From: Rhodobacteraceae bacterium HTCC2083
GTDB taxonomy: Bacteria > Pseudomonadota > Alphaproteobacteria > Rhodobacterales > Rhodobacteraceae
DNA: 64,000 nucleotides
Assembly (NCBI GenBank): GCA_000156115.1
Contig: DS995276.1
Location: forward strand, 2,489,719 to 2,553,718
Direction of reading: 5' to 3'
A program made the translations under genes and the position numbers. The notes below the pieces were generated by a model, which saw only the letters and a program-made list of their open reading frames with translations, was not told the origin of the DNA and did not search any database. Below are positions 34,477-43,023 of this stretch, piece after piece (position 1 is the stretch's first letter; each line of letters starts with the position of its first letter).

Positions 34477-35874
34477 ATGAGTAACTTCGCGAACAATATT
34501 TCAGAAGAAGCACCGTTTGGCGTTTTTTTGAAAGGCGAAAAAACCACTTACCGTTCTTTGCGCACGTCGTTCAATTCTGCCCAAGCCAGTTGGCGAAGTT
34601 GGTCGGAAACGCCTGAATCTTTAGAGGATCGCGAAAAAGGCGCTAGCAATACCGCAGCATGGGCGGCGCTAGCTGAACTATGCGAAGCTTGTTTGACCGA
34701 TACATCCAAGGACTTGGAAGTCTTGTCTTGGTATGTTGCGTCGCAAATCCACGTCGCTAACCCATTAGAGAAATGCCGTGACGCACTGCTACTTATGGAA
34801 GGCCTTGTTGCCTCAAGTATTGATACGTTGCATCCGATCCCGCCTGTTGAGAAGCTTAAAGGTGAAACGGACGAAGCGCGTGCAAGTGAAATTGCAGAGC
34901 TTAAACTGCGACCATTCGTGCAGCTTTTTGGTGAAGTTGAAGGCACTGGATTGCTTAATGGGCCGATCACCAACCTACCTCTTATTGGTGAAGTCACATT
35001 CGGTAAATATATCCTCGCTAACAAAGACGGCACGGTTAGTGCATTAGCTGCAGAAGTGGGCACACATATTTCTGCTGAATCAGACGCGTTGACGCTTAAG
35101 ATTGAAGCACTTCAACAAATGGCACGGTCTATTGTTGCACTAGAAACCAACATCAAAATTTATGCTCAAAGTCACGGGCAAGTCCCACCGCTAATCGGCT
35201 ATGGCGCGCGTCTTATGAACGATGTGCTCGCGGCCATTCTAACCTTGGTAGAGGGCTTGGGCTTTCCATGGCCCGGAGAAGGTGCCAACGAGGAAGACGC
35301 GCCTGCAGAGCAAACCGAAAGTGATGGTGAAACCGTGGTTGATCAAGCGGTACAAAGCGGTGGTGGAGGCGGTGGAGCAGGCTTTAATCCGAATGCTACT
35401 GCCTCAAACCGGCATGACGCGCTTGTCGCAATCGCGCAGCTTGCAAAGTATTTTCGCAAATCCGAGCCCCATTCGCCGATCTGTTTGCTGTTGGACCGTG
35501 CCGTGCGTTGGGGCAATTTGAATGCCGCGGAACTTTACCGCGAAATCTTGAGCGACGGCAGCGTTGGCATGTCCCAAATGGCATTGATGACGGGCCTTGA
35601 AAGCCAAGGATTTGCAGACAACTTCGGGCGCAAAGGGGCAGGGGCTGCAGGTGGGGTCGAGCACCCTGTCCTTGATAACTATGCAGCCGCAATACCCAAA
35701 CCCGAAACCCCGATAGCGAGCAATAAACAGTTACAGCAACCGGTAATTACTCAGCCAGAAGTCGCTAACGTGCAAGCGAATGTGCCATCGTCAGAATCCG
35801 TAGCATCTGCGGACGCTTCAGAGCAGATCGATACACCACCCGAGAATTTACCGGTCGAAGACTTCGAATGGTAG
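34477..35874 (+). CDS. tssA: T6SS protein TssA (ImpA family)
   Basis: A 465-residue TssA. The N-terminal ImpA_N region (about residues 5-220) contains FGVFLKGEKTTYRSLRTSFN, and LEVLSWYVASQIHVANPLEK. A Gly-rich, low-complexity linker lies at ~285-305. A C-terminal half with RHDALVAIAQLAKYFRKSEPHSP, like the VasL/ImpA C-terminal region, follows. The tail is Pro/Ala/Glu rich. TssA organises baseplate and sheath assembly. ATG 34477 (MSNFANN) is chosen; ATG 34450, four bases after the previous stop, is the alternative. Confidence 0.9.
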   Translation: MSNFANNISEEAPFGVFLKGEKTTYRSLRTSFNSAQASWRSWSETPESLEDREKGASNTAAWAALAELCEACLTDTSKDLEVLSWYVASQIHVANPLEKCRDALLLMEGLVASSIDTLHPIPPVEKLKGETDEARASEIAELKLRPFVQLFGEVEGTGLLNGPITNLPLIGEVTFGKYILANKDGTVSALAAEVGTHISAESDALTLKIEALQQMARSIVALETNIKIYAQSHGQVPPLIGYGARLMNDVLAAILTLVEGLGFPWPGEGANEEDAPAEQTESDGETVVDQAVQSGGGGGGAGFNPNATASNRHDALVAIAQLAKYFRKSEPHSPICLLLDRAVRWGNLNAAELYREILSDGSVGMSQMALMTGLESQGFADNFGRKGAGAAGGVEHPVLDNYAAAIPKPETPIASNKQLQQPVITQPEVANVQANVPSSESVASADASEQIDTPPENLPVEDFEW

Positions 35875-35912
35875 TTAGAGACGATAAATAAACCCCACTG
35901 AAAGGATTACTA

Positions 35913-36434
35913 ATGTCTGGTCTATATATGCGCATTGACGGAATCGATAGCTTCAAAGGTATGGCGAGCGTACCTGATATTGCTGGCAAGAAAGGTTTTT
36001 TCCCGATTTCTAGCTTCAATGTTGGTTACTCGCGTTCGATCTATGTTGCTGTCGGTGCTGCAGGTGATGCAGAAAGCGGAATTCCTGCGCTAAGTGACGT
36101 CACGATTTCGCGTGAACCAGATGCGGCTTCCGCAATCTTGGAAACGCTTTTCTTTGCACCCGGTGAAAAAGGCAAAACAATAGAAATCGTAGAGACACGC
36201 ACTAATACAAGTGGTGATGGCATTCAGCCCCGTCGCGTAGTGTCTTTGGAGGAAGCGCGTCTTTCTAGCTACTCAACTGACGCCGGTGCATGCTCGATGT
36301 CGCTTGCTTATACAACAATCTCTATCACACATTATTTCCAAGATGCGGCTGGTAAAGTTGAAAAAGGCGATGTCGTGAAGTTTGATCTGAAAACTGGCAA
36401 GCTGGTTTCTGGCAACCAAGACGCGAAGAAGTAA
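35913..36434 (+). CDS. tssD: T6SS tube protein Hcp (TssD)
   Basis: A 173-residue Hcp that forms hexameric rings of the inner tube. It starts MSGLYMRIDGIDSF and contains FPISSFNVGYSRSIYV, LSDVTISREPDAASA, and the C-terminal TTISITHYFQDAAG block. AAAGGA precedes the ATG. It has no effector extension. It stands 38 bases after tssA and 21 before tssB. Confidence 0.95.
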   Translation: MSGLYMRIDGIDSFKGMASVPDIAGKKGFFPISSFNVGYSRSIYVAVGAAGDAESGIPALSDVTISREPDAASAILETLFFAPGEKGKTIEIVETRTNTSGDGIQPRRVVSLEEARLSSYSTDAGACSMSLAYTTISITHYFQDAAGKVEKGDVVKFDLKTGKLVSGNQDAKK

Positions 36435-36455
36435 CCCTTTTCTGGAGGATTAAAA

Positions 36456-36953
36456 ATGGCACTTAATGCACAACACAAGCGCGTCAGTAAGAACCGCGTT
36501 AGCATCACTTACGATGTTGAAGACGGTGGGTCAGTTCAAAAGAAAGAACTGGCGTTTGTTACAGGAATGATCGGTGGTTATTCTGGTGATCGAACCGACA
36601 AAGAACCGCTTGAAGAGCGCACGTTCTATAATGTGGATAAAGACAACTTTAACGACGTAATGACACGCGTCGGCCCACAGCTAACGTTTGCAGTTGAGAA
36701 CAAAGTTCAGAACGATGGATCCGAATTTGAAGTCGATCTCGATTTCAAATCGATGAAAGATTTCGAACCTGACGCGATTGTGAACAAGGTTGAACCATTG
36801 CGCAAGTTGGCGGAAACACGTGAAAAACTTATGACGTTGGTGGCTAAAGCTGATCGTTCGCGTGATTTGGAAAAAGTTCTGAAGGAAATCCTGCAGGATG
36901 GTGATTTGGTCAAAGCACTCGGCGACGAGCTTGGTACCGGTAAAGAAGAATAG
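36456..36953 (+). CDS. tssB: T6SS contractile-sheath small subunit TssB
   Basis: A 165-residue TssB (VipA/ImpB). It contains the RVSITYDVEDGGSVQKKELA strand region and the VNKVEPLRKLAETREKLMTL helix that contacts TssC. It also has FVTGMIGGYSGD. TGGAGG precedes the ATG. TssB-TssC form the sheath around the Hcp tube. Confidence 0.96.
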   Translation: MALNAQHKRVSKNRVSITYDVEDGGSVQKKELAFVTGMIGGYSGDRTDKEPLEERTFYNVDKDNFNDVMTRVGPQLTFAVENKVQNDGSEFEVDLDFKSMKDFEPDAIVNKVEPLRKLAETREKLMTLVAKADRSRDLEKVLKEILQDGDLVKALGDELGTGKEE

Positions 36954-36965
36954 GGGACGCTGGCT

Positions 36966-38447
36966 ATGTCGGAAAAAGAAGCAGCTGGAGGCGGCGCTGC
37001 CGCCGCAGAAGAAGTTGAAGTAAGCTTGCTGGATCGTGCGCTACAAGCGACGGTTCAGACTCCCGAAGATACTACGAAAGAGCTTTTATCAGTTCTAACA
37101 TCGCAAGCGATGGAAGGCTCTTTGGTTTGGGATCAAAATGTTGGAGTTACAATCCGCAAGGCCGTTGCTGAGATCGACAAACTGATGTCAAAACAGATGT
37201 CAGAAATCATGCAGAATGAAAAGTTCCGCACGCTTGAAGGATCTTGGCGTGGTGTGCAGAAGGTTGTGCGTGAGACCGAAGTCGGCACGGCGCAGAAAAT
37301 CAAACTGGTCGATTATAACAAAGAAGAGTTGCTTGAGCAGTTCGAAGATGCGCCTGCAGTAGATCGCAGCCCGCTTTTCGAAGCGCTTTATCAAGATGAG
37401 TTCGGCACAGCGGGTGGTGAGCCATATGGCGCGCTTATTGGTGATTACTACTTTGGTGCGGGCGACGAAGACGTTGCATTACTGACGTATATGGCTGAAA
37501 CGGCTGCTGCTTGTCACGCACCGTTCGTAGCGGCAGCCGGCTCTGACATGTTTGAATACAAGAGCTTTGAATCATTTGCAGAAGGTCGCCCTGTGGCCGC
37601 TGGTTTTGATTCACCATCTTATGCTGCTTGGAATGGCTTCCGTGATAGTGACGAAAGCCGCTATGTTACGCTGACATTGCCATCCACACTTGCGCGTCTT
37701 CCATATGGCGCATCAGGTGGAAAAGCGAAGACCTTTGATTTCCACGAACTCGCGACAGATGCGGACGGCAATCAGCGCCCGCAAGATAATAGCGAATTGG
37801 TGTGGTCAAATGCCTGCTACGAAATGGCGCTTAAAATGAACCAAGCCTTCACGGCATTTGGTTGGTGTACCGCTATTCGTGGTTTGGATAATGGCGGCAA
37901 AGTCGATCAACTTCCAAATCTGACCTACAAGAGCGATGCAGGCGATGTGAAGCAGGCATGTCCGACAGAAGTCAATTTGACAGACGAACGTGAAAAAGAA
38001 CTGTCTGATCTTGGATTTCTGCCCTTGGTTCACTACAAAAACACAGCTCATGCGGTGTTTATTGGTAGCCAAACTGCACAGCGCCCGAAAACCTTTGTCG
38101 ATAATGATGCGACGTCTAACGCGGCGATTTCTGCTCGTTTGCCATATATCATGGCTGCCAGCCGGATCGCACATTATCTTAAGGTAATGGGTCGTGACAT
38201 GCTTGGATCCAACCTGGAAGCTGGAGATATTAAAGCGGATCTTCAGTCATGGATTGACCAGTACACTAATGCTGGTGCTATGGGTAACTCTGAGCGTTCC
38301 AAGACGCCACTTGCAGAGAGCACAATTGATGTGATCGAGCAGCCGGGTAAGCCAGGTGCTTATTCAGCAGTGGCCTATTTACGCCCATGGTTGCAGCTTG
38401 AAGAACTGTCAACATCAGTTCGCATGGTTGCGAAGATCCCAGGCTAA
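36966..38447 (+). CDS. tssC: T6SS contractile-sheath large subunit TssC
   Basis: A 493-residue TssC (VipB/EvpB). Conserved blocks are LEGSWRGVQKVVRETEVG, FGTAGGEPYGALIGDYYF, FVAAAGSDMF and IVH-type ASRIAHYLKVMGRDMLGS. The C-terminal PGAYSAVAYLRPWLQLEEL region is recognised by ClpV through the sheath in other systems. It follows tssB by 12 bases. Full length. Confidence 0.97.
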   Translation: MSEKEAAGGGAAAAEEVEVSLLDRALQATVQTPEDTTKELLSVLTSQAMEGSLVWDQNVGVTIRKAVAEIDKLMSKQMSEIMQNEKFRTLEGSWRGVQKVVRETEVGTAQKIKLVDYNKEELLEQFEDAPAVDRSPLFEALYQDEFGTAGGEPYGALIGDYYFGAGDEDVALLTYMAETAAACHAPFVAAAGSDMFEYKSFESFAEGRPVAAGFDSPSYAAWNGFRDSDESRYVTLTLPSTLARLPYGASGGKAKTFDFHELATDADGNQRPQDNSELVWSNACYEMALKMNQAFTAFGWCTAIRGLDNGGKVDQLPNLTYKSDAGDVKQACPTEVNLTDEREKELSDLGFLPLVHYKNTAHAVFIGSQTAQRPKTFVDNDATSNAAISARLPYIMAASRIAHYLKVMGRDMLGSNLEAGDIKADLQSWIDQYTNAGAMGNSERSKTPLAESTIDVIEQPGKPGAYSAVAYLRPWLQLEELSTSVRMVAKIPG

Positions 38448-38456
38448 GGCGATCCA

Positions 38457-39857
38457 TTGATCATTGACGCCTTATATCAAGACGGTGTCCCCCTCGCTAC
38501 GCATGTGGCGGAGGGGATTAATATAAACGACAATCTGGAGCGGTTGAAGGACCGTTTCCAAATGATTTCCCAACTAACGTCGTTACTGCGCAGAACCGTT
38601 TTGGAAATCGATGCTGTTATGAATGCGCAACTTACCGAAATAATTGAAGCCCGCCCATTTCAAGACCTCGAAAGCCGCTGGAGCGGTTTGGCTAGCGTTG
38701 TGTGGGCTGCCAACAAGGCCCCTATGTTAAAGATCAAATTGCTTGATCTAAACTGGAATGAACTTTCTAGAGACTTACACTACAACAACGAAATTCGCCG
38801 TTCTATCTTGTATCGGCTTTTGGGTCAGAACGAACTTGATACTTTGGGTGGAGAGCCCTTTGGCATTGCTATGATTGATCATGGTTTGTCCACAAGTTTG
38901 GACACAGAGTTCGACGACCTTTATACGGCGCAATTGATTTGCAGCATGGGCGAAGCTTGCATGTGCCCGGTCATTATGAGTTTTTCAGACGATTTCTTCG
39001 GTGAAACTGACGCGGCTTGGTTTACAGATCTTGAACGTGTCAGCAAGGTTCTGAACGGCGAAGATTATCGGGATTGGCAAGCGCTACGTGAACTTTCCAA
39101 CGCGCGTTTTTTGGGGATAGTTTTGTCCAAAACCCAATTACGCGGACGCTACCAAGACAGGGAAATGGGGTTCTTGTTTCATCAATGGCCAAGCCAAAGT
39201 GATGGGTTATGGGCCACGGGATGTTACGATTTTTTGCGAACTGTCATCGCTGAATATAACAGATGCGCATGGTTTGGCTTTTTGAAACTTGTGACCAATC
39301 AGGCTGGCATGGGGGCGGTCCTCAGTCCCAGCCTGCATCCACTGCCCGTTGGCTGCGAGCGAAATGAACGCGCAAACATTCGTATGACGCGCAATCTTGC
39401 GCATGCATATTCAGAAAACGGATTGATTGCGATTGCGGAAAGTACCAAGAACAACCTGTTATATTTTGTCGGAAATCGGACTGTGACAAATTGCAATGGC
39501 TCTAGCCAAACCGAAGTTGTGACGCAATTACAGTCGGTTATGGTTGCTTGCCGGATCGTTCACTATGTTAAGGTGAAAATCAGATCTTTGATTGGTCAGG
39601 TAAAGACAGCAGCGGAATGTGAAGTGACTTTGAACAACTGGTTTGACGCCTATATTTCACCGTCAAGTTCGTCGACAGAATTGCAAGCCAAGTTCCCTCT
39701 AAGGGGCGCGCGCGTGAGAGTATCGGATTCCAATTCAGATGCAGCACGTTTCCAGTGTGAAGTGATTGTTCGTCCGCAATACCAGATCGACAATGTCTTA
39801 GGAGAAATTGTGCTGAAAACCGATTTCGGGGCCAGCAACCTAGCGGAGCCTGCATAA
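38457..39857 (+). CDS. TssC-like paralogue (ImpD/EvpB family)
   Basis: A 466-residue second member of the TssC family, clearly diverged from the one before it: LESRWSGLASVVWAANKA, LDTLGGEPFGIAMIDHG, VMVACRIVHYVKVKIRSLIG. The N-terminus is short and the final part of the C-terminus (DAARFQCEVIVRPQYQI) is kept. Translation probably starts at TTG 38457, ten bases after tssC. Tandem TssC proteins (as the TssC40/TssC41 pair in Agrobacterium) are known in alphaproteobacterial T6SS. Its role, such as a sheath terminator or baseplate contact, is not established. Confidence 0.88.
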   Translation: MIIDALYQDGVPLATHVAEGININDNLERLKDRFQMISQLTSLLRRTVLEIDAVMNAQLTEIIEARPFQDLESRWSGLASVVWAANKAPMLKIKLLDLNWNELSRDLHYNNEIRRSILYRLLGQNELDTLGGEPFGIAMIDHGLSTSLDTEFDDLYTAQLICSMGEACMCPVIMSFSDDFFGETDAAWFTDLERVSKVLNGEDYRDWQALRELSNARFLGIVLSKTQLRGRYQDREMGFLFHQWPSQSDGLWATGCYDFLRTVIAEYNRCAWFGFLKLVTNQAGMGAVLSPSLHPLPVGCERNERANIRMTRNLAHAYSENGLIAIAESTKNNLLYFVGNRTVTNCNGSSQTEVVTQLQSVMVACRIVHYVKVKIRSLIGQVKTAAECEVTLNNWFDAYISPSSSSTELQAKFPLRGARVRVSDSNSDAARFQCEVIVRPQYQIDNVLGEIVLKTDFGASNLAEPA

Positions 39858-39858
39858 C

Positions 39859-40263
39859 ATGAGCTTTGCAACAGCATTTCTAGCCGCGCGCGCGGATGAG
39901 CATACAGAAGCCAAAATTGCAACGAATGTGCAGACGCTATTGCAGTCTATTTCGCCAGAGTTCGAGGTGGATCGGGCTTTGCAAAACGTGCAAGCATCCA
40001 ACCTTTGTTACGGCGTTCCTATGACTTGGGCGCTTGGAGATGGAGAAAACAGCGCGCAAATGCGAGGTATGTTGCGTGAACGGTTGAACCGTTTTGAACC
40101 TCGCTTGTCTGTCCTCTCTGAAATCGAACTTCGTGAAGACACTGATCTAAACACAGTCACGTTTTTCATTGCAGGTGGCATGAAGAAAAAGGCTGGGACG
40201 GAAGCTGTGGAAATTGAAACAACGCTTTCGCGTATGGATCAATATGCGGAGGAGGCGTCTTAA
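39859..40263 (+). CDS. tssE: T6SS baseplate protein TssE (gp25-like)
   Basis: A 134-residue gp25-like protein. The signature LRERLNRFEPRLSVLSEIE (about residues 73-91) contains the EPR motif needed for sheath assembly. The C-terminal strands are VTFFIAGGMKKK. It begins one base after the TssC-like gene and ends three bases before tssF. Confidence 0.93.
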   Translation: MSFATAFLAARADEHTEAKIATNVQTLLQSISPEFEVDRALQNVQASNLCYGVPMTWALGDGENSAQMRGMLRERLNRFEPRLSVLSEIELREDTDLNTVTFFIAGGMKKKAGTEAVEIETTLSRMDQYAEEAS

Positions 40264-40266
40264 ATT

Positions 40267-42066
40267 ATGGAGCAAATTCTCCAGTATTACGAAATCGAAT
40301 TGGACTATATGCGTCGCTCCTTTCAGGAATTTGAAAGGAAGCATCCACAAAAGGCAAAATCATTGGGCATTTCTGCCGGGCGCAGCACTGACCCCGATGT
40401 TCAGCGCTTGGCAGATTCACTTGCGTTACATGCTGCACGATTGACGAAGCGGATGGATGAAACGCTGCCAGAAACCGCGCTTGATTTGATCCGTGTTCTG
40501 GCTCCTACATTCTTGCTGGGCGCGCCGAGTTATGCAGCGGTCAAGTTAGATGAAAGCACAGATGCTTTGGCCGAGAAAGCCCATCTTGCAGCAGGTACAG
40601 AGATGCCGGTTGCTTTGGATGACGGTCTGGAAAAATGTCGCTTTACTGTCGCGCGCAATGTGGACTTGCTTCCGCTCAAAGTGACATCCGCACATTTCGA
40701 ACGTGCGCCATTTCGTTTTGATGCACCAGCAGATTCTCGCGGGTGCGAAGCTGCAATTTGCATGACATTGCAAGCAATGGTTCCAGGTCAAACCTTGGAA
40801 GAATTGGCGATAAAAGCGCTTGAGCTCTATGTCAGTGCTGAAGGTGCTCGAAAACAACGCATCATTGATGTTCTGAGTGGTGATATCGTCGGAATCGGTT
40901 ACGGGATCGTGCGCGATGGCACGACATCAGGAAAAGAGACTCATCCGCTGAAACATGAGCAGTTTGATCTGAGTATGATCGCTGAAACCAAGACGTTTTT
41001 GCCACGCGAAAAGACCCAGATGGCGGCCTTGTCCAGATTGCGTGATTTTCTGGCCTATCCCGATAAGGCGGCTTTTTTCACGTTGTCTGATACTGACCAA
41101 AGCTTTGCATACCACGAATGCAGCGCCGTGGAGTTGCGGTTTTTCTTGTCTAATAAGGGGGCTAAGCAACTTAGTGAAGTCTCGACTGGGGATTTTTCGA
41201 CGAATGTTGTGCCTGTCGTTAACATATATTCCGACCACTCAAGACCCGCGCGATATGATTACGCACGGCTTCAAATGCCGCTCAAACCTGAAACCAGCGA
41301 CACAATGGAGGTCGATTGCTTGCAAATCACCAACGTGCGCAAACTGACCCCAGGTGGCGAGAAAATTTTGCCCTGCATCACCTCGTCGCAAAGGCGTGCG
41401 CTAAGCGATCTACCCATTTGGCAAGAGCGCTATCAAACTGGCGAATTTGACACAGCAAGGCGTGAGATTAGTTTTTCCACGATTGCAGATCAAGGGAGCG
41501 ATCCGGTGCCTTTGGATTTTGTTGCCGAGATGCTGTGTTCGAACGGAAGGGCTGCGTTTGCAACGCGTCCGGGAACGGAAGTTTTGTTTATGGATGAAGC
41601 GCTCGCAGAGTGTCCTTTTAAGCTTATCGATGAACCAACAGCGCCGATCCCACCCGATGTTAAAGTCGAGCGGCTTTGGGATGTTTTATCGATGATCAAC
41701 GGCAATTATTCGACTGTCTTCAACTCGTCAGACCCAAGTGAAGCACTGAGGGAAGCGTTGCATCTTTCATCGCCCTCCGGTTTTGCGGACGCTGCCAACG
41801 CTATTTGGGACGTAAAAGTACGCCAGTCCATCGCACCGATTCGGGTTGGAAAAAAGATGCTTTTGTCGGCTGGTAGCCAAATAGAGGTTGTTCTCGATGC
41901 AGAATCTTTGCCTTTCGCCAAGAACGTCTTTGCAACAGCGCTGCATTTTTTCTTCGCTGCGATGATCAGTTATGACCGCTTCTTTTTGCTACAAGTGCGC
42001 GAACGTGGGATTGAAAAGCCGTTTAGGGTTTTTCCCAAACAGCATGGGGGCCAATTATGCGGTTAA
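40267..42066 (+). CDS. tssF: T6SS baseplate protein TssF
   Basis: A 599-residue TssF (ImpG/VasA). The N-terminus MEQILQYYEIELDYMRRSFQ, the PDVQRLADSLALHAARLTKR block, and FSDHSRPARYDY-like strands (VNIYSDHSRPARYDYARL) are typical. TssF forms the baseplate wedge with TssG, TssE and TssK. It overlaps tssG by ten bases, which suggests translational coupling. Confidence 0.95.
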   Translation: MEQILQYYEIELDYMRRSFQEFERKHPQKAKSLGISAGRSTDPDVQRLADSLALHAARLTKRMDETLPETALDLIRVLAPTFLLGAPSYAAVKLDESTDALAEKAHLAAGTEMPVALDDGLEKCRFTVARNVDLLPLKVTSAHFERAPFRFDAPADSRGCEAAICMTLQAMVPGQTLEELAIKALELYVSAEGARKQRIIDVLSGDIVGIGYGIVRDGTTSGKETHPLKHEQFDLSMIAETKTFLPREKTQMAALSRLRDFLAYPDKAAFFTLSDTDQSFAYHECSAVELRFFLSNKGAKQLSEVSTGDFSTNVVPVVNIYSDHSRPARYDYARLQMPLKPETSDTMEVDCLQITNVRKLTPGGEKILPCITSSQRRALSDLPIWQERYQTGEFDTARREISFSTIADQGSDPVPLDFVAEMLCSNGRAAFATRPGTEVLFMDEALAECPFKLIDEPTAPIPPDVKVERLWDVLSMINGNYSTVFNSSDPSEALREALHLSSPSGFADAANAIWDVKVRQSIAPIRVGKKMLLSAGSQIEVVLDAESLPFAKNVFATALHFFFAAMISYDRFFLLQVRERGIEKPFRVFPKQHGGQLCG

Positions 42067-43013
42067 CGGATCGATCCTCACGACGTTTGGTTGATTTTCA
42101 AGTCGTCCAAGCGGAAAGGTTGCAAGACCGAAGCTTCAAATCTGCAATAGAGCGCGCTGCGTTTGATCCATTTCCTGATGGAACCCACACCACTGGAGCG
42201 AATCAAAGCAGCGGTGCATTGGCGAAAAATAGCGGCATCACAGAACTTGGACTGTCTGGCGGGGCACTTTCGGGGTTTGACAGCGCTTTGCCCGAACACA
42301 TTCAAGAAGCCCTTCAACGCAGCCTGCATAAAGACGACGAGAGCCTGAAAGATTTTCTTGCCATATTCGATCGCCGTTTGATGCAGATAGATGTTCGTGC
42401 GCGAAAGGCATCTGTTTTGGTTGCAACGCAAGATGCTGATGGCAAGGATAGCGTAAACATTATTGATCGATTGCTGCGCATGGTTACGAAAGCCAAAGAT
42501 GATCAGCGGTATTTGAAGTTGCTGTTCCCTTTGCTCTCTCAAGTTCGCAGCTTGGATGGTTTGCGCGACATGGTGAGTTGGTTGACCGATAGGGACGTGA
42601 GTGTCTCTGTTAACTTTGACACAGTTCATTCGATTGATGCCGCAAGCCGCACAACCTTGTCAGCCAAACCAAGCACAAATGCGGGCTTGGGACATGGCAC
42701 ATTGTTAGGGCGATTTGGACGTGCGCCATTGGGGCGGATCGCGATCTCCATCGCTTGTTACGACAGACAAGACCTAGATAAGCTTGCATCTAGCTCGGAT
42801 TGGTTAACCGAGTTGAAGCAAGTTATCACGTATTTCTTACGCGATCCAGTACCTGTTACTATTTACGCTGATGTTATGCGACACATCTTAAACGCACCAC
42901 GATTATCTGCCAAAAAGCAGATCGGCGATAGGCTAGGAGCCTATAATCTTCTTAATCCAGAGCGTGCACCTAACCAACGCGCAACAATAAAACTTACTGA
43001 AATTTCAATTTAA
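42057..43013 (+). CDS. tssG: T6SS baseplate protein TssG
   Basis: A 318-residue TssG (ImpH/VasB). The C-terminal region contains RFGRAPLGRIAISIACYDRQ and the DLDKLASSSDWLTELKQVI helix. Length and order behind tssF fit the family. Sequence conservation of TssG is low, so the call relies partly on position. Confidence 0.88.
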   Translation: MRLTDRSSRRLVDFQVVQAERLQDRSFKSAIERAAFDPFPDGTHTTGANQSSGALAKNSGITELGLSGGALSGFDSALPEHIQEALQRSLHKDDESLKDFLAIFDRRLMQIDVRARKASVLVATQDADGKDSVNIIDRLLRMVTKAKDDQRYLKLLFPLLSQVRSLDGLRDMVSWLTDRDVSVSVNFDTVHSIDAASRTTLSAKPSTNAGLGHGTLLGRFGRAPLGRIAISIACYDRQDLDKLASSSDWLTELKQVITYFLRDPVPVTIYADVMRHILNAPRLSAKKQIGDRLGAYNLLNPERAPNQRATIKLTEISI

Positions 43014-43023
43014 GGATCACGCA

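Noticed and set aside
42078-42629. 183-codon minus-strand frame in tssG
   Set aside because: No family resemblance and complete overlap with a core T6SS gene; regarded as a shadow.
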